Part shown: positions 55,331 to 64,000 of the stretch, in pieces
Position numbering within the stretch: position 1 is the first letter of the stretch
How the letters are laid out: each line of letters opens with the position of its first letter
Assembly (NCBI GenBank): GCA_004194705.1
Contig: SADC01000913.1
Location: 1-64,000, forward strand
Origin: Ditylenchus dipsaci
Taxonomy: Eukaryota; Nematoda; Chromadorea; Rhabditida; Anguinidae
Direction: 5' to 3'
DNA length: 64,000 nucleotides
Notes under the pieces: model-generated
Seen by the model: only the letters and a program-made list of their open reading frames with translations
The model's database searches: none
What the model was told of the DNA's origin: nothing
Position numbers and translations under genes: made by a program

Positions 55331-55527
55331 AACTTGTTGTTTGCAAGGGTAGTTACAGCATTTTTAAAAGGTCGTATTCTTAGAGGGGGGAGGGGTGGAT
55401 ATTCGTTACTAGCGCCAAAATTTCGTTTTTTTTAAAATCTAATCATTTTATTTAAAATGACTGTAATTTAAGATGACTGTAATTTAAGATGATGAGAATA
55501 TTTTTATTGCACTGTTTAGGGTAGGGT

Positions 55528-56041
55528 TTTATTTCGCGACATTTCATTTCGCATCTTTTATGGGGTCTGAAAGGTATTTTTTTAAAAACTATTTCAGTCA
55601 AAATTGTTTTTAACGCTTTCAAACCCTTTTCCTTCAACTTCTATGTCTATTTTATAAAAAAATGACTAAAACGCAAGTTTTCCTAATTTTTTGGGTTGAA
55701 TACGTATTTGTTACTTTAACTGATAGAAATTCAAATAAAATTTCAAAGGTTACAATAAATTCTTAGCATCATATTGTAAAACAGCTCAAGCGCTACAAAC
55801 CTATGTTACAATTTTTTTAAAGATCTCAATGTTGAGATATGGCTTTTTGGAAAAAATCGATTTCTTGAAGAAATTACTAAATTCCAAAAATTAGGAAAAC
55901 TCTCATTTTAGTCATTTTACATAGAAGTTGAAGAAAAAGGGTTTAAAAGCGTTAAAAAAATTTTGACTGAAAAAGTTTTTGAAAAAATACTTTTCAGACT
56001 CCATAAAAGCTGCGATATGAAATGTCGCGAAATTAAATGTG
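55528..56041. mobile_element. Foldback element, TTTCGCGACATTTCAT arms
   Basis: TTATTTCGCGACATTTCATT pairs with GAAATGTCGCGAAATTAA; further in, CTTTCAAACCCTTTTCCTTC pairs with its inverse, as does ACGCAAGTTTTCCTAATT. The loop holds a GATATGGCTTTTTGG-type repeat. It lies just downstream of the STRA6-like gene. Confidence 0.82.
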
Positions 56042-56096
56042 ACCATGCCCTGTTTAGCTATAAGTTCATGTAATTAAAAAAAATGTAAACGGGACA

Positions 56097-59000
56097 TCAT
56101 TGATCCCTATCGATCCTTTCGCATGTTCCAATGACTTCCAAATCAAACATATCTTCTTGGTCCGACCGCGCTTCTTCTGGCTTTCGTTCTAACTCAAAAG
56201 CCCCGACTTTAAAATACCTGCAGATTGAAACAAAATTTATAGCATAATCGACCAAAAAAAACTCTTTCTACCTGTATAGCAGCTCCATCCACGTTCCGGC
56301 AGTAGTAAAAAAATACAAGTAGTCAAGGGGGGCGAACAGCTGCAAGAAAAAGTAGGCAATCAGCAAACCAGTCTCATCTTTAAAGTCGTATTCTTCTAGC
56401 ACAGATTTTATGGTCCCAGAATGAAAGAAAGCTAAAAAAGTAATTTATTTTTGATTTTTTGAAAAGCCATTTTAAAACTCACTGGTTCCAAAATAAGCAC
56501 AATTTACCAAAAAAAACAGCAAGAACAACATATGAGATATACTTCTTGGTGTGACCAATCTGATGCTCGGTAAATGCTCTAGCCGATGAACACACAAGCA
56601 CTGGATCCAGATGAACACCTTAAAAATTAAAAGTTGTTTTTAGTAAGTGTCGGTCCCTGTAGTATATAGATGAAAGGTAAATAGATTTCTTAAAACGACT
56701 ATTTCTCAACACTCAGAATTTGAAAGTTCATTTTGTATCATGTTTGTTGTAGCTCTTGCGCTGCACCACAACATGAATACAATATGTTGTCGTGACGCTT
56801 GAAATTTTATCAAATAATTTGATCTTTTTTTAGCCCTTGGTTTAAAAATTCTGGCTCTCTTCTCTGTTGATGCTGTCATCCTTCGCTCTGGCCTTAGGTA
56901 TCTTCTCTGTTTTGTTCCTTTTTTAGCCCTTGGTTTAATGGCTCGTGAGAATGGCTCTCTTCTCTGTTGATGCTGTCATCCTTCGCTCTGGCCTTAGGTA
57001 TCTTCTCTCTTTTGTTCCTTTTTTCAGCTCTCGGTTTAAACCGAGCGCTGAAAAAAAAGGAACATAAGGAGAAGATACCTAAGGCCAAAGCGAGGGATGA
57101 CAGCTGAAAAAAAGGAACAAAAAAGAGAAGATACCTAAGGCCAAAGCGAGGGAGGACAGCATAAACCAAGAAGAAAGCCAGAATTTTTTAAACCGAGAGC
57201 TTTAGGAATTCGAGACAAATGCAATTTTTCCAAATAATACAACTGAGATTCATAGATTCCATTTAATATAAAAGATTCACGGCTACAAAATATTAACAAC
57301 AGATAAGAGAAATGGTCCAAAAATTAAAAAAAGACAAGCCTTTGAAAATCCGTTCCGAACTTTTTTTCCACCCTTTATATACAGGGTGGCCAAAATTTTT
57401 GTCCCCTTAACTTGAGCCATAACTTTTTTCAAAAAAGTTATATTCATTCAATCTGTTTTTTTAACACTCGAATGCATGATTGAACTGAGAGTATATCTTG
57501 GTGCAAAATTTTACACTAAACACGAGAGTGAAAATTTTTTAAAAAATCACTATTTCCGTGTCAGCTGCCCCTACGAACTAACCAAGTCAATATTTTTGCG
57601 TATAAAACTTCAAAAAGGCTGATCTCGTCAATTTTATTATCGAATACTGTAATTTATTAACTTGAAAAAAGCGCAGATCACGGGCTTTCTGGTGAGATAT
57701 CATTGAGGTATTTATGACAATTCAATGTGAAAATTTTACTTCAAAGAACAAAATTGTGTCATTTTTCGAAAACGTTGTTGATTCTTAAAGACCGAACAAA
57801 AAGTGTAATCACGCCATGTTTTTCAGTTTTCTATGTATATAGTATTTGACAGAGCTAGTAAACCTGCACCAGAAAAAGGTTCAAAATAGGGTTAAAAAGG
57901 CTTTAGGGGTGCTTAGCGAGAGTTTCAAAAAAAATTCAAAATCAATTTTGACGAAAAACTCATATTTTGCTGATAAAAACTTAATTTTTGACACCGGATT
58001 CGAGTTCAGCCTGGTCAATTTGCTTATAAAACTGCCCTCCAACATAAAAAGTTGAATTTCAAATTCCGGTCAAATTTCTGTCAAATTTCAAATTCCGCTC
58101 AATACAAAAATATTCAAATTGAAATTTTTTGAAATTCAAATGATTTTTGCCTTGAGCGGAATTTGAAATTAAATAAAGCTTAACACCCCCAAAGCCTTTT
58201 TTAATCCTACTTTGAACTTTTTCTGGTGCGGGTTTTCTTGCTCTGTCAAATGGTATGCATAGAAAATTGAAAAATGTATGAATGTATGTACGTATGAAAT
58301 GTATGAAAAATTTCAAAAAATGGCACAATTTTTTCTTTGAAGTAAAATTTTCACATTGAATTGTCATAAATATCTCAATGATATCTCATTTGAAAGCCCG
58401 AAATCTGCGCTATTTTTTCAGTGATGAATTACAGTATTTGATAATGGAAATTGACGAGATATGTTCTCCTGAAGTTTCATACGTAAAAATTTTGACTTGG
58501 TTGGTTCGCAAGGGCAGCTGACAAGCAAATAATAGCCAAATTTTTAAAATAGCCCGCGTAATACGAAAATTTTCTACAAGCTCCAAATCTTCTTATGATG
58601 ACGAAAAAAATAAATAGAAAAATTCATGAATAGAAGAAAATTTTAGAAAATTTGGAGATAGAAAATTTCAAATCATGACAACTTTATTCATACTATTATT
58701 TAATAGAACTATCCGTCTTCAATAAAAATTGTTCGAAATTATTCAAGAAATTATAATGCTTGTGAAATAAAGTAAAATATTTTGTGGTGTCAGCGGCAGT
58801 AACCAGTCGGGCACATGAAAGTAATTCTACAATTATAATTCTTTATTCGATTTTTGGGTTTTCGTGGGGTTTGAGTTTTTATTACCTGTCTTTAGAAACC
58901 TTAGAGAATGATGATAATTACGAGATAGTTCAACCTGGAACCTTTTACCCTAACGCCCGTTCGACAAAAGTGAAGCAATGTGAAAAGGTCCGCCGAAAGA

Positions 59001-62000
59001 CTTTAAAAAAACTTTGAGTAAAAATCAATACAACAAAAAAACAGCCGACTGCGGAAAAATAAGAATGAATTTGAATGTGTACAAACTTGGCGTTCTGTTA
59101 AGACGTTTCGTCGATAAATTCTCGTTTGGAAATTTATGGACGAAATGCCCCTATGCCATAAAAATTTGCAAATTTTCAGCACACAACATTCTGACATTCG
59201 CAATTGCTCTAAAAAACGTATGTTCATGATACAAACTCGCAGAAAATAGTTGCATGTTGTAAGATACGTGAAGACCAGAGTCCAGGTGGTTGGAATGGGG
59301 TTTTATCGGATGGCACGGTCGAGCAAATTCAACTCACTAAAATACTCGAAGATAGTAGATTTACATCTGAGAAATACGCCGAAACAGATTTGTTAGTCAT
59401 ATTAAAAACAATTTAAAAATTTGAATTTCGAAAGTTTGCCTTGCCCCCCCCCTCTTATTCTTTTCAATAATAAACCGATAAACATTCAGAGGAAATAACG
59501 AATAATAACTTTTAAAATAAGTTATGACCAAAGTCAAGAAGGACAAAAAATTAAGTCAGTGCGCTTTTGAAAATTCACTTCAGTTACCTGAAAAGACACT
59601 GGAATGACGCACAGCCACAATCCTAGAATCAGGTCACTTTGGAGCACATAATAAGAGCAGAAAAGCCTTGCAATCATGCTGAGACTAGTCAATCCAGCTG
59701 TGACAGTAATTATAAGCTGATCAACCTCCGTCTCTTGCAAAAGCCCCACATCCAAAGTGCTCTTGTCAATCCTTTTCATCCACCACCAAATCTTTAAGTA
59801 ATAGAAATTAATACGGTATTTACGCCGCTATTCCACTGTGCCCCCCCCCCCTCCAACCAAGTTTTTTAGAAGTGTAGAAAAGTCTCTGCCAGGAAAGTCT
59901 CTACATTTTTTTAATGATCAGGAGTACTTCTCGGAATTATGGCTTAAGATACTGAAGGGGGCAGGGGCAGAGGGTACAATAGAAAAGGTATGATATAGTA
60001 CCATAATTCCTCTTACAAAAATTCCGAATTTTGATTAGGAGTATACGGTAACTAACATATGAAAAATGTTAAAATTCAACGAACCAAACCACTGAAGAGA
60101 GCACACAAAACCGCTGTGATGCTACTTGACGAAGTGTAGATGGTGGGTGAGAAGGCTTCCAGATACATTCCGAAAAACAACTCAACAGAGCAGTTGACGA
60201 TGGCAGCAAGGGCGGAAAATGCAGACACAATCATCAGCAAGAATTGTAGCTTTTTGGATGTTACCAATATTTTGTGTGGCAGAAGTGACTTTAGATTCTT
60301 GTAGGCACACTTCTCTGAGGCTCTGAAAATTGAACTTTTTTTTTATTTAAAGCACTAAAAACTAGCCGTGGGTTGAGACTGTTCGGCTGGAGACATTTGA
60401 GTAGCTCTTCCACAAGATAGATAGTGAATCACTTTTATTACCGCAAAATATTCGGCTGAAGCAGAAATGAAAAAAGAGTGTGCCAGTGCTCTGTCTACCT
60501 CAAACCTAAAAAACTGAAAAATGCCACGCAAAGGCTGAAGTACACTATTTCGGGTGAGTTAAAAATGCGTTTTTAAGATTCTAACCATGTTCCAGGCCCT
60601 GGAATCTATAGAAAACGCTGAAAATGTGGGAAAGACATTTTAGGGAAGGACGTTTTCAAGACCCAAAACATGCTTACATCTTGAAAAAGGCACTTTTGGG
60701 CTACCCCAAATAGTTATCTCCTGCCCACACAAATTTAAAAAACACTAAACTGTGAACCCACCACATAAGGCGAGTTCCTTTTAGTACCTTCCCGACGTCA
60801 CACTTGTATTTGCTTTTTAAACAGGGAAGATACCAGGGGATATCATTCTTCCTGAACAACTTTAGCAGCTTGGTGAAGATTTCCTAAACACAATAATAAC
60901 GGAAGAAATGGTAAATATATGGGCACTTATTTAGTCGGGAGGAGGGGATGGGTATGCGGATGGCAAAAAGAGAGGAGTTTGGTGTCGCATTTTTTATTTT
61001 CTCGTAATGAATGTTTAAAAGACTCACAAGTAATACGCTTAAAACGATCAAAAAAGCTGTTTTCCGACCTTTTTCATATAAAAAGTCGTTTTTCTAAAAA
61101 AAATTTGACTTTTTGCCTTGGGGGACCAGGGTAAGCAAACCTAGACGGATACCTGGTTTCCCTAAAAGATGGGGTTTGAACATAGTTTTGTTGACTGGGG
61201 CCTACAGCATAAAGAAACTCTGGTACAGTCAAGTCTCGATTTAAGGACAACCCAAAAGTTCGTTTCCACCTAGGGTCTGACACTTTTTTTAGCTCGATTT
61301 ATGAAATTTTTTACCAATTTTGTTTTAACAGTCTTGTTGCAAATATCGCAAATATCGGCAACGATTTAAATAGCTAAATAATTTTACTACTCGAAAAGCA
61401 AAACCTCGATTTGAGGACAGAGATTTTTGAAAAAGCATCTGTTCTTAAAGGACCATGAGGTTGTCCCCCGCCAATTCAATTTTTTTCCTGATCATTAAAC
61501 TTCTGTACGGAATTTTAAACTTGATTTCTAATAAATCCATATTTAAAATTAAATTTTAGGCCGTGTTTTGTTAGAAACCAAGTTGCAAAATCCGTAAATA
61601 AGTTGAATAATTAGGAAAAAAACATTGATTTGGCGGGGGACAACCGCTGCACACAAAAACCATGGTCCTTCAAATCGAGATTTTGCTTTTGAGTAGTAAA
61701 ATCATTGGAACTTATTGGGGGGGGGGTGCCGGTTTTTTAAAAAAAGTCAATTTCTAACATTTTTCCACACAAAAAATGGCATTTTTGGAAAAAAATTTTT
61801 TTGACTTTTGCCTTGGGGAACCAAGGCAAATTTCCTTGTATTAAGGTATTCTACCCCGTTTTGGTCACTGGAGCTGGGCAAAAAGAGTCTCTTTATGCAT
61901 TGCGTGGCATTTTTCAGTTTTTTAGGTTCGAGGTAGCTCGGAATTATGTCTAAGGTAAGTGCGCGCGCGTATCTCTAACCAACCAAGCCCCCTGCGCCCC

Positions 62001-63559
62001 TGAAGGGGGCGCAGGGGGCTTGGTTGCTTGGGGTTGAGATGCGCACACCCACATACCTTAGACACAAATCACTCGAAAGTGACTCTAAATGCATGAATAA
62101 GCATGCATACCAGAGTTTCTTTATGCGGTATGCCCCAGTCAACAAAACTATGTTCAAATTCTATCTTTTTGTATTATCCAGGTACCCTTTCAGGTTGGAT
62201 TGCCTTGGGGACCAAGGCAAAAAGTCGAATTTCAGTCAAAAATTTTTTTTCTAAAATCTATTTTTGTGTGGAAAAATGTCAGAAAATAACTTTTTTATCG
62301 TTTTAAGCATATAAAAATTACTTAGGAGTCATTTAACACTATTTTTATATAAGTGAACCCCCCCCCCCCCCCCCAACCCAATAAGTGCCAAATCATTTAG
62401 CTATTTAAAAACAATCGGCGAAATCGGGATCCGGCGCTAGTAGCGAATACCCTTCCCAGCATCCGACCTTTAAAAATTGCTGTAACTACCCTTGCAAACA
62501 ACAAGTTTAGGCTTAGCCCTTAGGCTTGGGGTAGGCCAGCGTACCGAAGTTGTGACTAATGAAGAGTTTGCGCACATTTTCGGGTCTGGGACATAAATTT
62601 GGGTGGTTTTTACTAATGTAAAAAAGTGAAAATCGTTAAGGGGGGGGGTGGTATTCGCTACTAGGGTCCGGAATCCTTGCGATATTTGCAACCAGACTGT
62701 CAAAACAAAACTGATAAAAAATTCAAAAAGCCAGGCTGAATAAAGTGTCAGACCCTAGGTGGAAACGAGCCTTTTGGGGTGTCCTTAAATCGAGAGTCGA
62801 CTGTATGCATGCTTTTTCATGCATCCAGAGTCGCTTTCGAGTGATTTGTGTCTAAGATATGTGGGTGTGCGCATCTCAACTCCAAGCCCTAAGACCCCTG
62901 CGCCCAGAAGCGGGCACAGGGGACGTGATGGGTTAGAGATGCGGGCACTCACTCACTTTAGACATGATTCCCAGGAATATTTCTGATCGTAATACATATA
63001 GAGATTAGAGAATTCTGCCAGCTTCAGTCAAAATAAAATTTTAAAATGCAAAATGTTCGGTTTAACCAGTGGTTTTAAAAAAATTAGACACTTTGCTACC
63101 GAATAATTTTCTCCACAAAGTAAACAAAGAGAAATCTTATGGGTTCATGTAAGTAACATTTGTAAATAACTACACGGCACCATAATACGACAATAACTGC
63201 TCCAACAAAATGGGTGCACACATTTTCCCAAAATGAAGTGGTCGGGCGGGACCTGCGCTTCTCCGAGTAATAAAATATAGCCACTATAGGAAACAGTATC
63301 ATAAGAAAGGCAAAAATTGGTCGATAGAGTAGGCCAAGTAGTAGACACTTCGACCAGCTGGTCGCAATCATGGTAAACAATATTGAATACAATGTTGTAA
63401 ATATTGCCAGAAATAACACATAAAGATAGCACTCCACCAGTCATTAGCGAATTAAAAGAAATAGAGTGGGCTTTAACGAGTGCTCGCACTCTTTCGAGTA
63501 ACATTTATAGAGAAAATTAACATGGATGTTATAGAGAGCAGAGTAAGTAGTGTCAATAT
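56097..63559 (-). CDS. Polytopic membrane protein, STRA6 / retinol-binding-protein receptor-like
   Basis: Exons on the minus strand: 63100-63559, 60790-60885, 60442-60513, 60085-60322, 59588-59791, 56483-56618, 56272-56431 and 56097-56217 (TGA). At least eight hydrophobic segments are visible, in YVLFLAIFTTLYSILFTMI, LLYRPIFAFLMILFPIVAI, VGAVIVVLW, QFLLMIVSAFSALAAI, LIITVTAGLTSLSMIA, DLILGLWLCVIPVSFQ, MLFLLFFLVNCAYFG and AYFFLQLFAPLDYLYFF. The C-terminal tail is acidic. As I recall STRA6, the pattern KxLLGLLYRPxxA near the first segments and PLxxL...TWxxLL followed by a short amphipathic stretch at the end are similar; STRA6 proteins take up retinol across the plasma membrane. This is a memory-based comparison, and an unrelated multi-pass family remains possible. 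Problems: tandem in-frame stops TAA TGA at 63441-63446 in the first exon, a phase mismatch between 60442-60513 and 60085-60322, and an uncertain link between the first exon and 60885. The true start may lie further right. Confidence 0.58.
56822..57200. repeat. Composite: two direct units then inverted units, GGCTCTCTTCTCTG core
   Basis: A unit of about 115 bp containing TGGCTCTCTTCTCTGTTGAT and GGCCTTAGGTATCTTCTC occurs twice in direct orientation, and is then followed by two inverted partial units (GAGAAGATACCTAAGGCC). The hinge is GGTTTAAACC near 57034. It lies in the same large intron of the STRA6-like gene. Confidence 0.85.
57370..58560. mobile_element. 1.2 kb foldback element, ATACAGGGTGGCC start
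   Basis: Left arm GTCAGCTGCCCCTACGAAC, GAATACTGTAATT, ATGACAATTCAATGTGAAAA; right arm TTTTCACATTGAATTGTCAT, AATTACAGTATTTGATAATGG, GCAAGGGCAGCTGAC. The centre has CCGGATTCGAGTTCAGCC and a GAATTTCAAATTCCG palindrome related to 30390-30700. It lies in the intron of the STRA6-like gene, upstream of the nested gene at 58794. Confidence 0.82.
58794..59416 (+). CDS. Unrecognised gene nested in an intron of the STRA6-like gene
   Basis: Two exons are visible: 58794-59217 (donor GTATGT) and 59243-59416 (TAA), separated by a 25 nt gap that is very short for an intron. The start codon is missing, so an upstream exon is likely. The first exon has a hydrophobic stretch near its start (TIIILYSIFGFSWGLSFYYL), suggesting a signal anchor, then a basic region (STKVKQCEKVRRKTLKK) and YKLGVLLRRFVDKFSFGNLW. 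The last exon reads KIVACCKIREDQSPGGWNG with the tail EKYAETDLLVILKTI. The frame is interrupted once; an additional A in the A7 run at 59005-59011 restores it. The protein is basic and not assigned to a family. An alternative first acceptor is at 58906-58907, which would remove the hydrophobic part. An AATAAA stands at 59469-59474. Confidence 0.58.
59469..59474 (+). promoter_or_regulatory. Putative polyadenylation signal
   Basis: AATAAA lies 53 nt past the stop codon of the nested gene at 58794-59416, a plausible distance for 3' end formation. Confidence 0.5.
59999..60050. repeat. Minimal TACCGTA-family element (52 bp)
   Basis: TACCATAATTCCTCTTAC and TTAGGAGTATACGGTA are inverted ends with almost no interior. 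It lies in the intron between exons 60085-60322 and 59588-59791 of the STRA6-like gene. Confidence 0.65.
61226..62803. mobile_element. Pogo-like element with TA duplication, carrying nested insertions
   Basis: CAGTCAAGTCTCGATTTAAG and the inverse TTAAATCGAGAGTCGACTG are flanked by TA at 61224-61225 and 62804-62805. AAGTTCGTTTCCACCTAGG and GTCTGACACTTTTTTTAGC are on the left arm with partners on the right. Nested inside are an AAGGACCATG foldback (61446-61675), a GTCAATTTC / GGGGACCAAGG foldback (61740-62300, with a GTCACTTTCGAGTGATTTG unit as loop) and the element at 62433-62670. It lies in the large intron of the STRA6-like gene. Confidence 0.85.
62433..62670. mobile_element. GGCGCTAGTAGCGAATACC-family element inserted in the pogo-like element
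   Basis: Left end GGCGCTAGTAGCGAATACCC, right end GGTATTCGCTACTAGGGTCC. It interrupts the host motif AAATCGGAATCCTTGCGATA, giving AAATCGGGATCC on one side and GGAATCCTTGCG on the other, so a duplication of about 6-7 bp is likely. Confidence 0.82.
62805..62965. repeat. GTCACTTTCGAGTGATTTG-type repeat, last copy
   Basis: Contains AGTCGCTTTCGAGTGATTTG, GATATGTGGGTGTGCGCATC and a CGCCCAGAAGCGGGC hairpin, as in the 9280-9560 copy. Confidence 0.7.
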
Positions 63560-63589
63560 CTAAAATGCAAAAAAATTACTGAAGAATAC

Positions 63590-63843
63590 CTGGCTCTAGT
63601 AAACAATACGTTTCCATTTTTTGCCTTGGTCCCCCTTGTTGTTTTTTATTGAAAAACAGCTTGGTCCCCCCTGTTGTTTTGAAGGTGATCATGGTTAAGG
63701 TGATTATGTTAACCACAATCACCATCATCACTGCGATCACCATAATAACATAACCATAATGGACAGGGGGGACCAAGCTGTTTTTCAATAAAAAACAACA
63801 GGGGGGACAAGGCAAAAAATGGAAACGTATTGTTTACTAGAGC
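63590..63843. mobile_element. MITE with GGCTCTAGTAAACAATACG termini
   Basis: The arms GGCTCTAGTAAACAATACG to CCCCCTTGTTG are matched in reverse at the right end, ending ATTGTTTACTAGAGCC. Two inverted pairs of TTGCCTTGGTCCCCCYTGTTG lie in the arms; the centre is a GGTGATNATGGTTA simple-sequence hairpin. It sits upstream of the first recognised exon of the STRA6-like gene. Confidence 0.9.
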
Positions 63844-63923
63844 CCAATACCTTGCTTCACGCCTATTTTCCTTATTTTCATTGAGCTAGATCGTAAATTT
63901 TACAATACTTATTTGTTTACCAC

Positions 63924-64000
63924 CTTAATTGAATGACTCGCTTCCCGGCAACAAGAGATTTCAAAAGAGTATTCGAACACTCGACCAAAAAGTATTCTGT
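63924..64000 (-). CDS. Possible further 5' exon of the STRA6-like gene
   Basis: On the minus strand the sequence from the window edge stays open as EYFLVECSNTLLKSLVAGK then RVIQLR up to a donor-like AAG then GTGGTA. It could be an upstream exon, but there is no motif support and the exon is cut by the window. Confidence 0.25.

Noticed and set aside
62348..62376. Long C-run as an assembly gap or contaminant
   Set aside because: C- and G-runs occur at equivalent positions in other copies of the MITE families, so they are part of the elements, although their exact length is unreliable.

Overview
The window looks like a repeat-rich, AT-rich metazoan genome, most likely a nematode. This is inferred from splice acceptors close to TTTTCAG, from 43-49 nt introns alternating with introns of 2-8 kb filled with transposon debris, and from a myo-inositol transporter whose exons resemble the nematode HMIT proteins I remember. 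No bacterial-type gene organisation, rRNA, CRISPR array or clearly functional tRNA was seen. Most open frames longer than 60 codons here are chance or repeat-derived; the real genes sit in short exons and had to be assembled from splice sites, phases and protein motifs.

Genes, left to right. (1) 774-3719, minus: an SLC2A13/HMIT-type proton/myo-inositol cotransporter, running off the left edge. (2) 13142-13847, plus: a small secreted proline-rich protein. (3) 18088-25639, plus: a ten-exon gene for a secreted protein of about 590 residues that I do not recognise. (4) 32371-41387, plus: a probable small secreted protein split by an 8 kb intron. (5) 56097-63559, minus: a polytopic membrane protein resembling the STRA6/RBP-receptor family. 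(6) 58794-59416, plus: an unrecognised gene lying inside an intron of gene 5 on the other strand. Orphan exon candidates lie at 5543-5718, 11331-11409, 14770-14990, 41842-41896, 42748-42925 and 63924-64000.

The rest is a mosaic of non-autonomous DNA transposons and tRNA-derived SINEs. Three TIR families dominate: pogo/Tigger-like elements (CAGTCRAACCTC termini, TA duplications), a TACCGTA...TACGGTA family with at least a dozen copies, and elements ending in GGCGCTAGTAGCGAATACC. There are also hAT-type elements (9934-10439 with an 8 bp duplication and a surviving transposase C-terminal exon; a GC-rich 94 bp element at 24486-24579), a PIF/Harbinger-like element at 36797-38412, and many large foldback elements. 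Several insertions are nested, and two can be proven from an uninterrupted SINE copy elsewhere in the window.

A technical signal runs through the genes. In at least five of the six, the reading frame is broken at places where one base (once two) is missing, nearly all of them in a homopolymer run, while splice sites and flanking codons remain good. This looks more like uncorrected sequencing error than pseudogene decay, and it explains why the genes are almost invisible as long ORFs.
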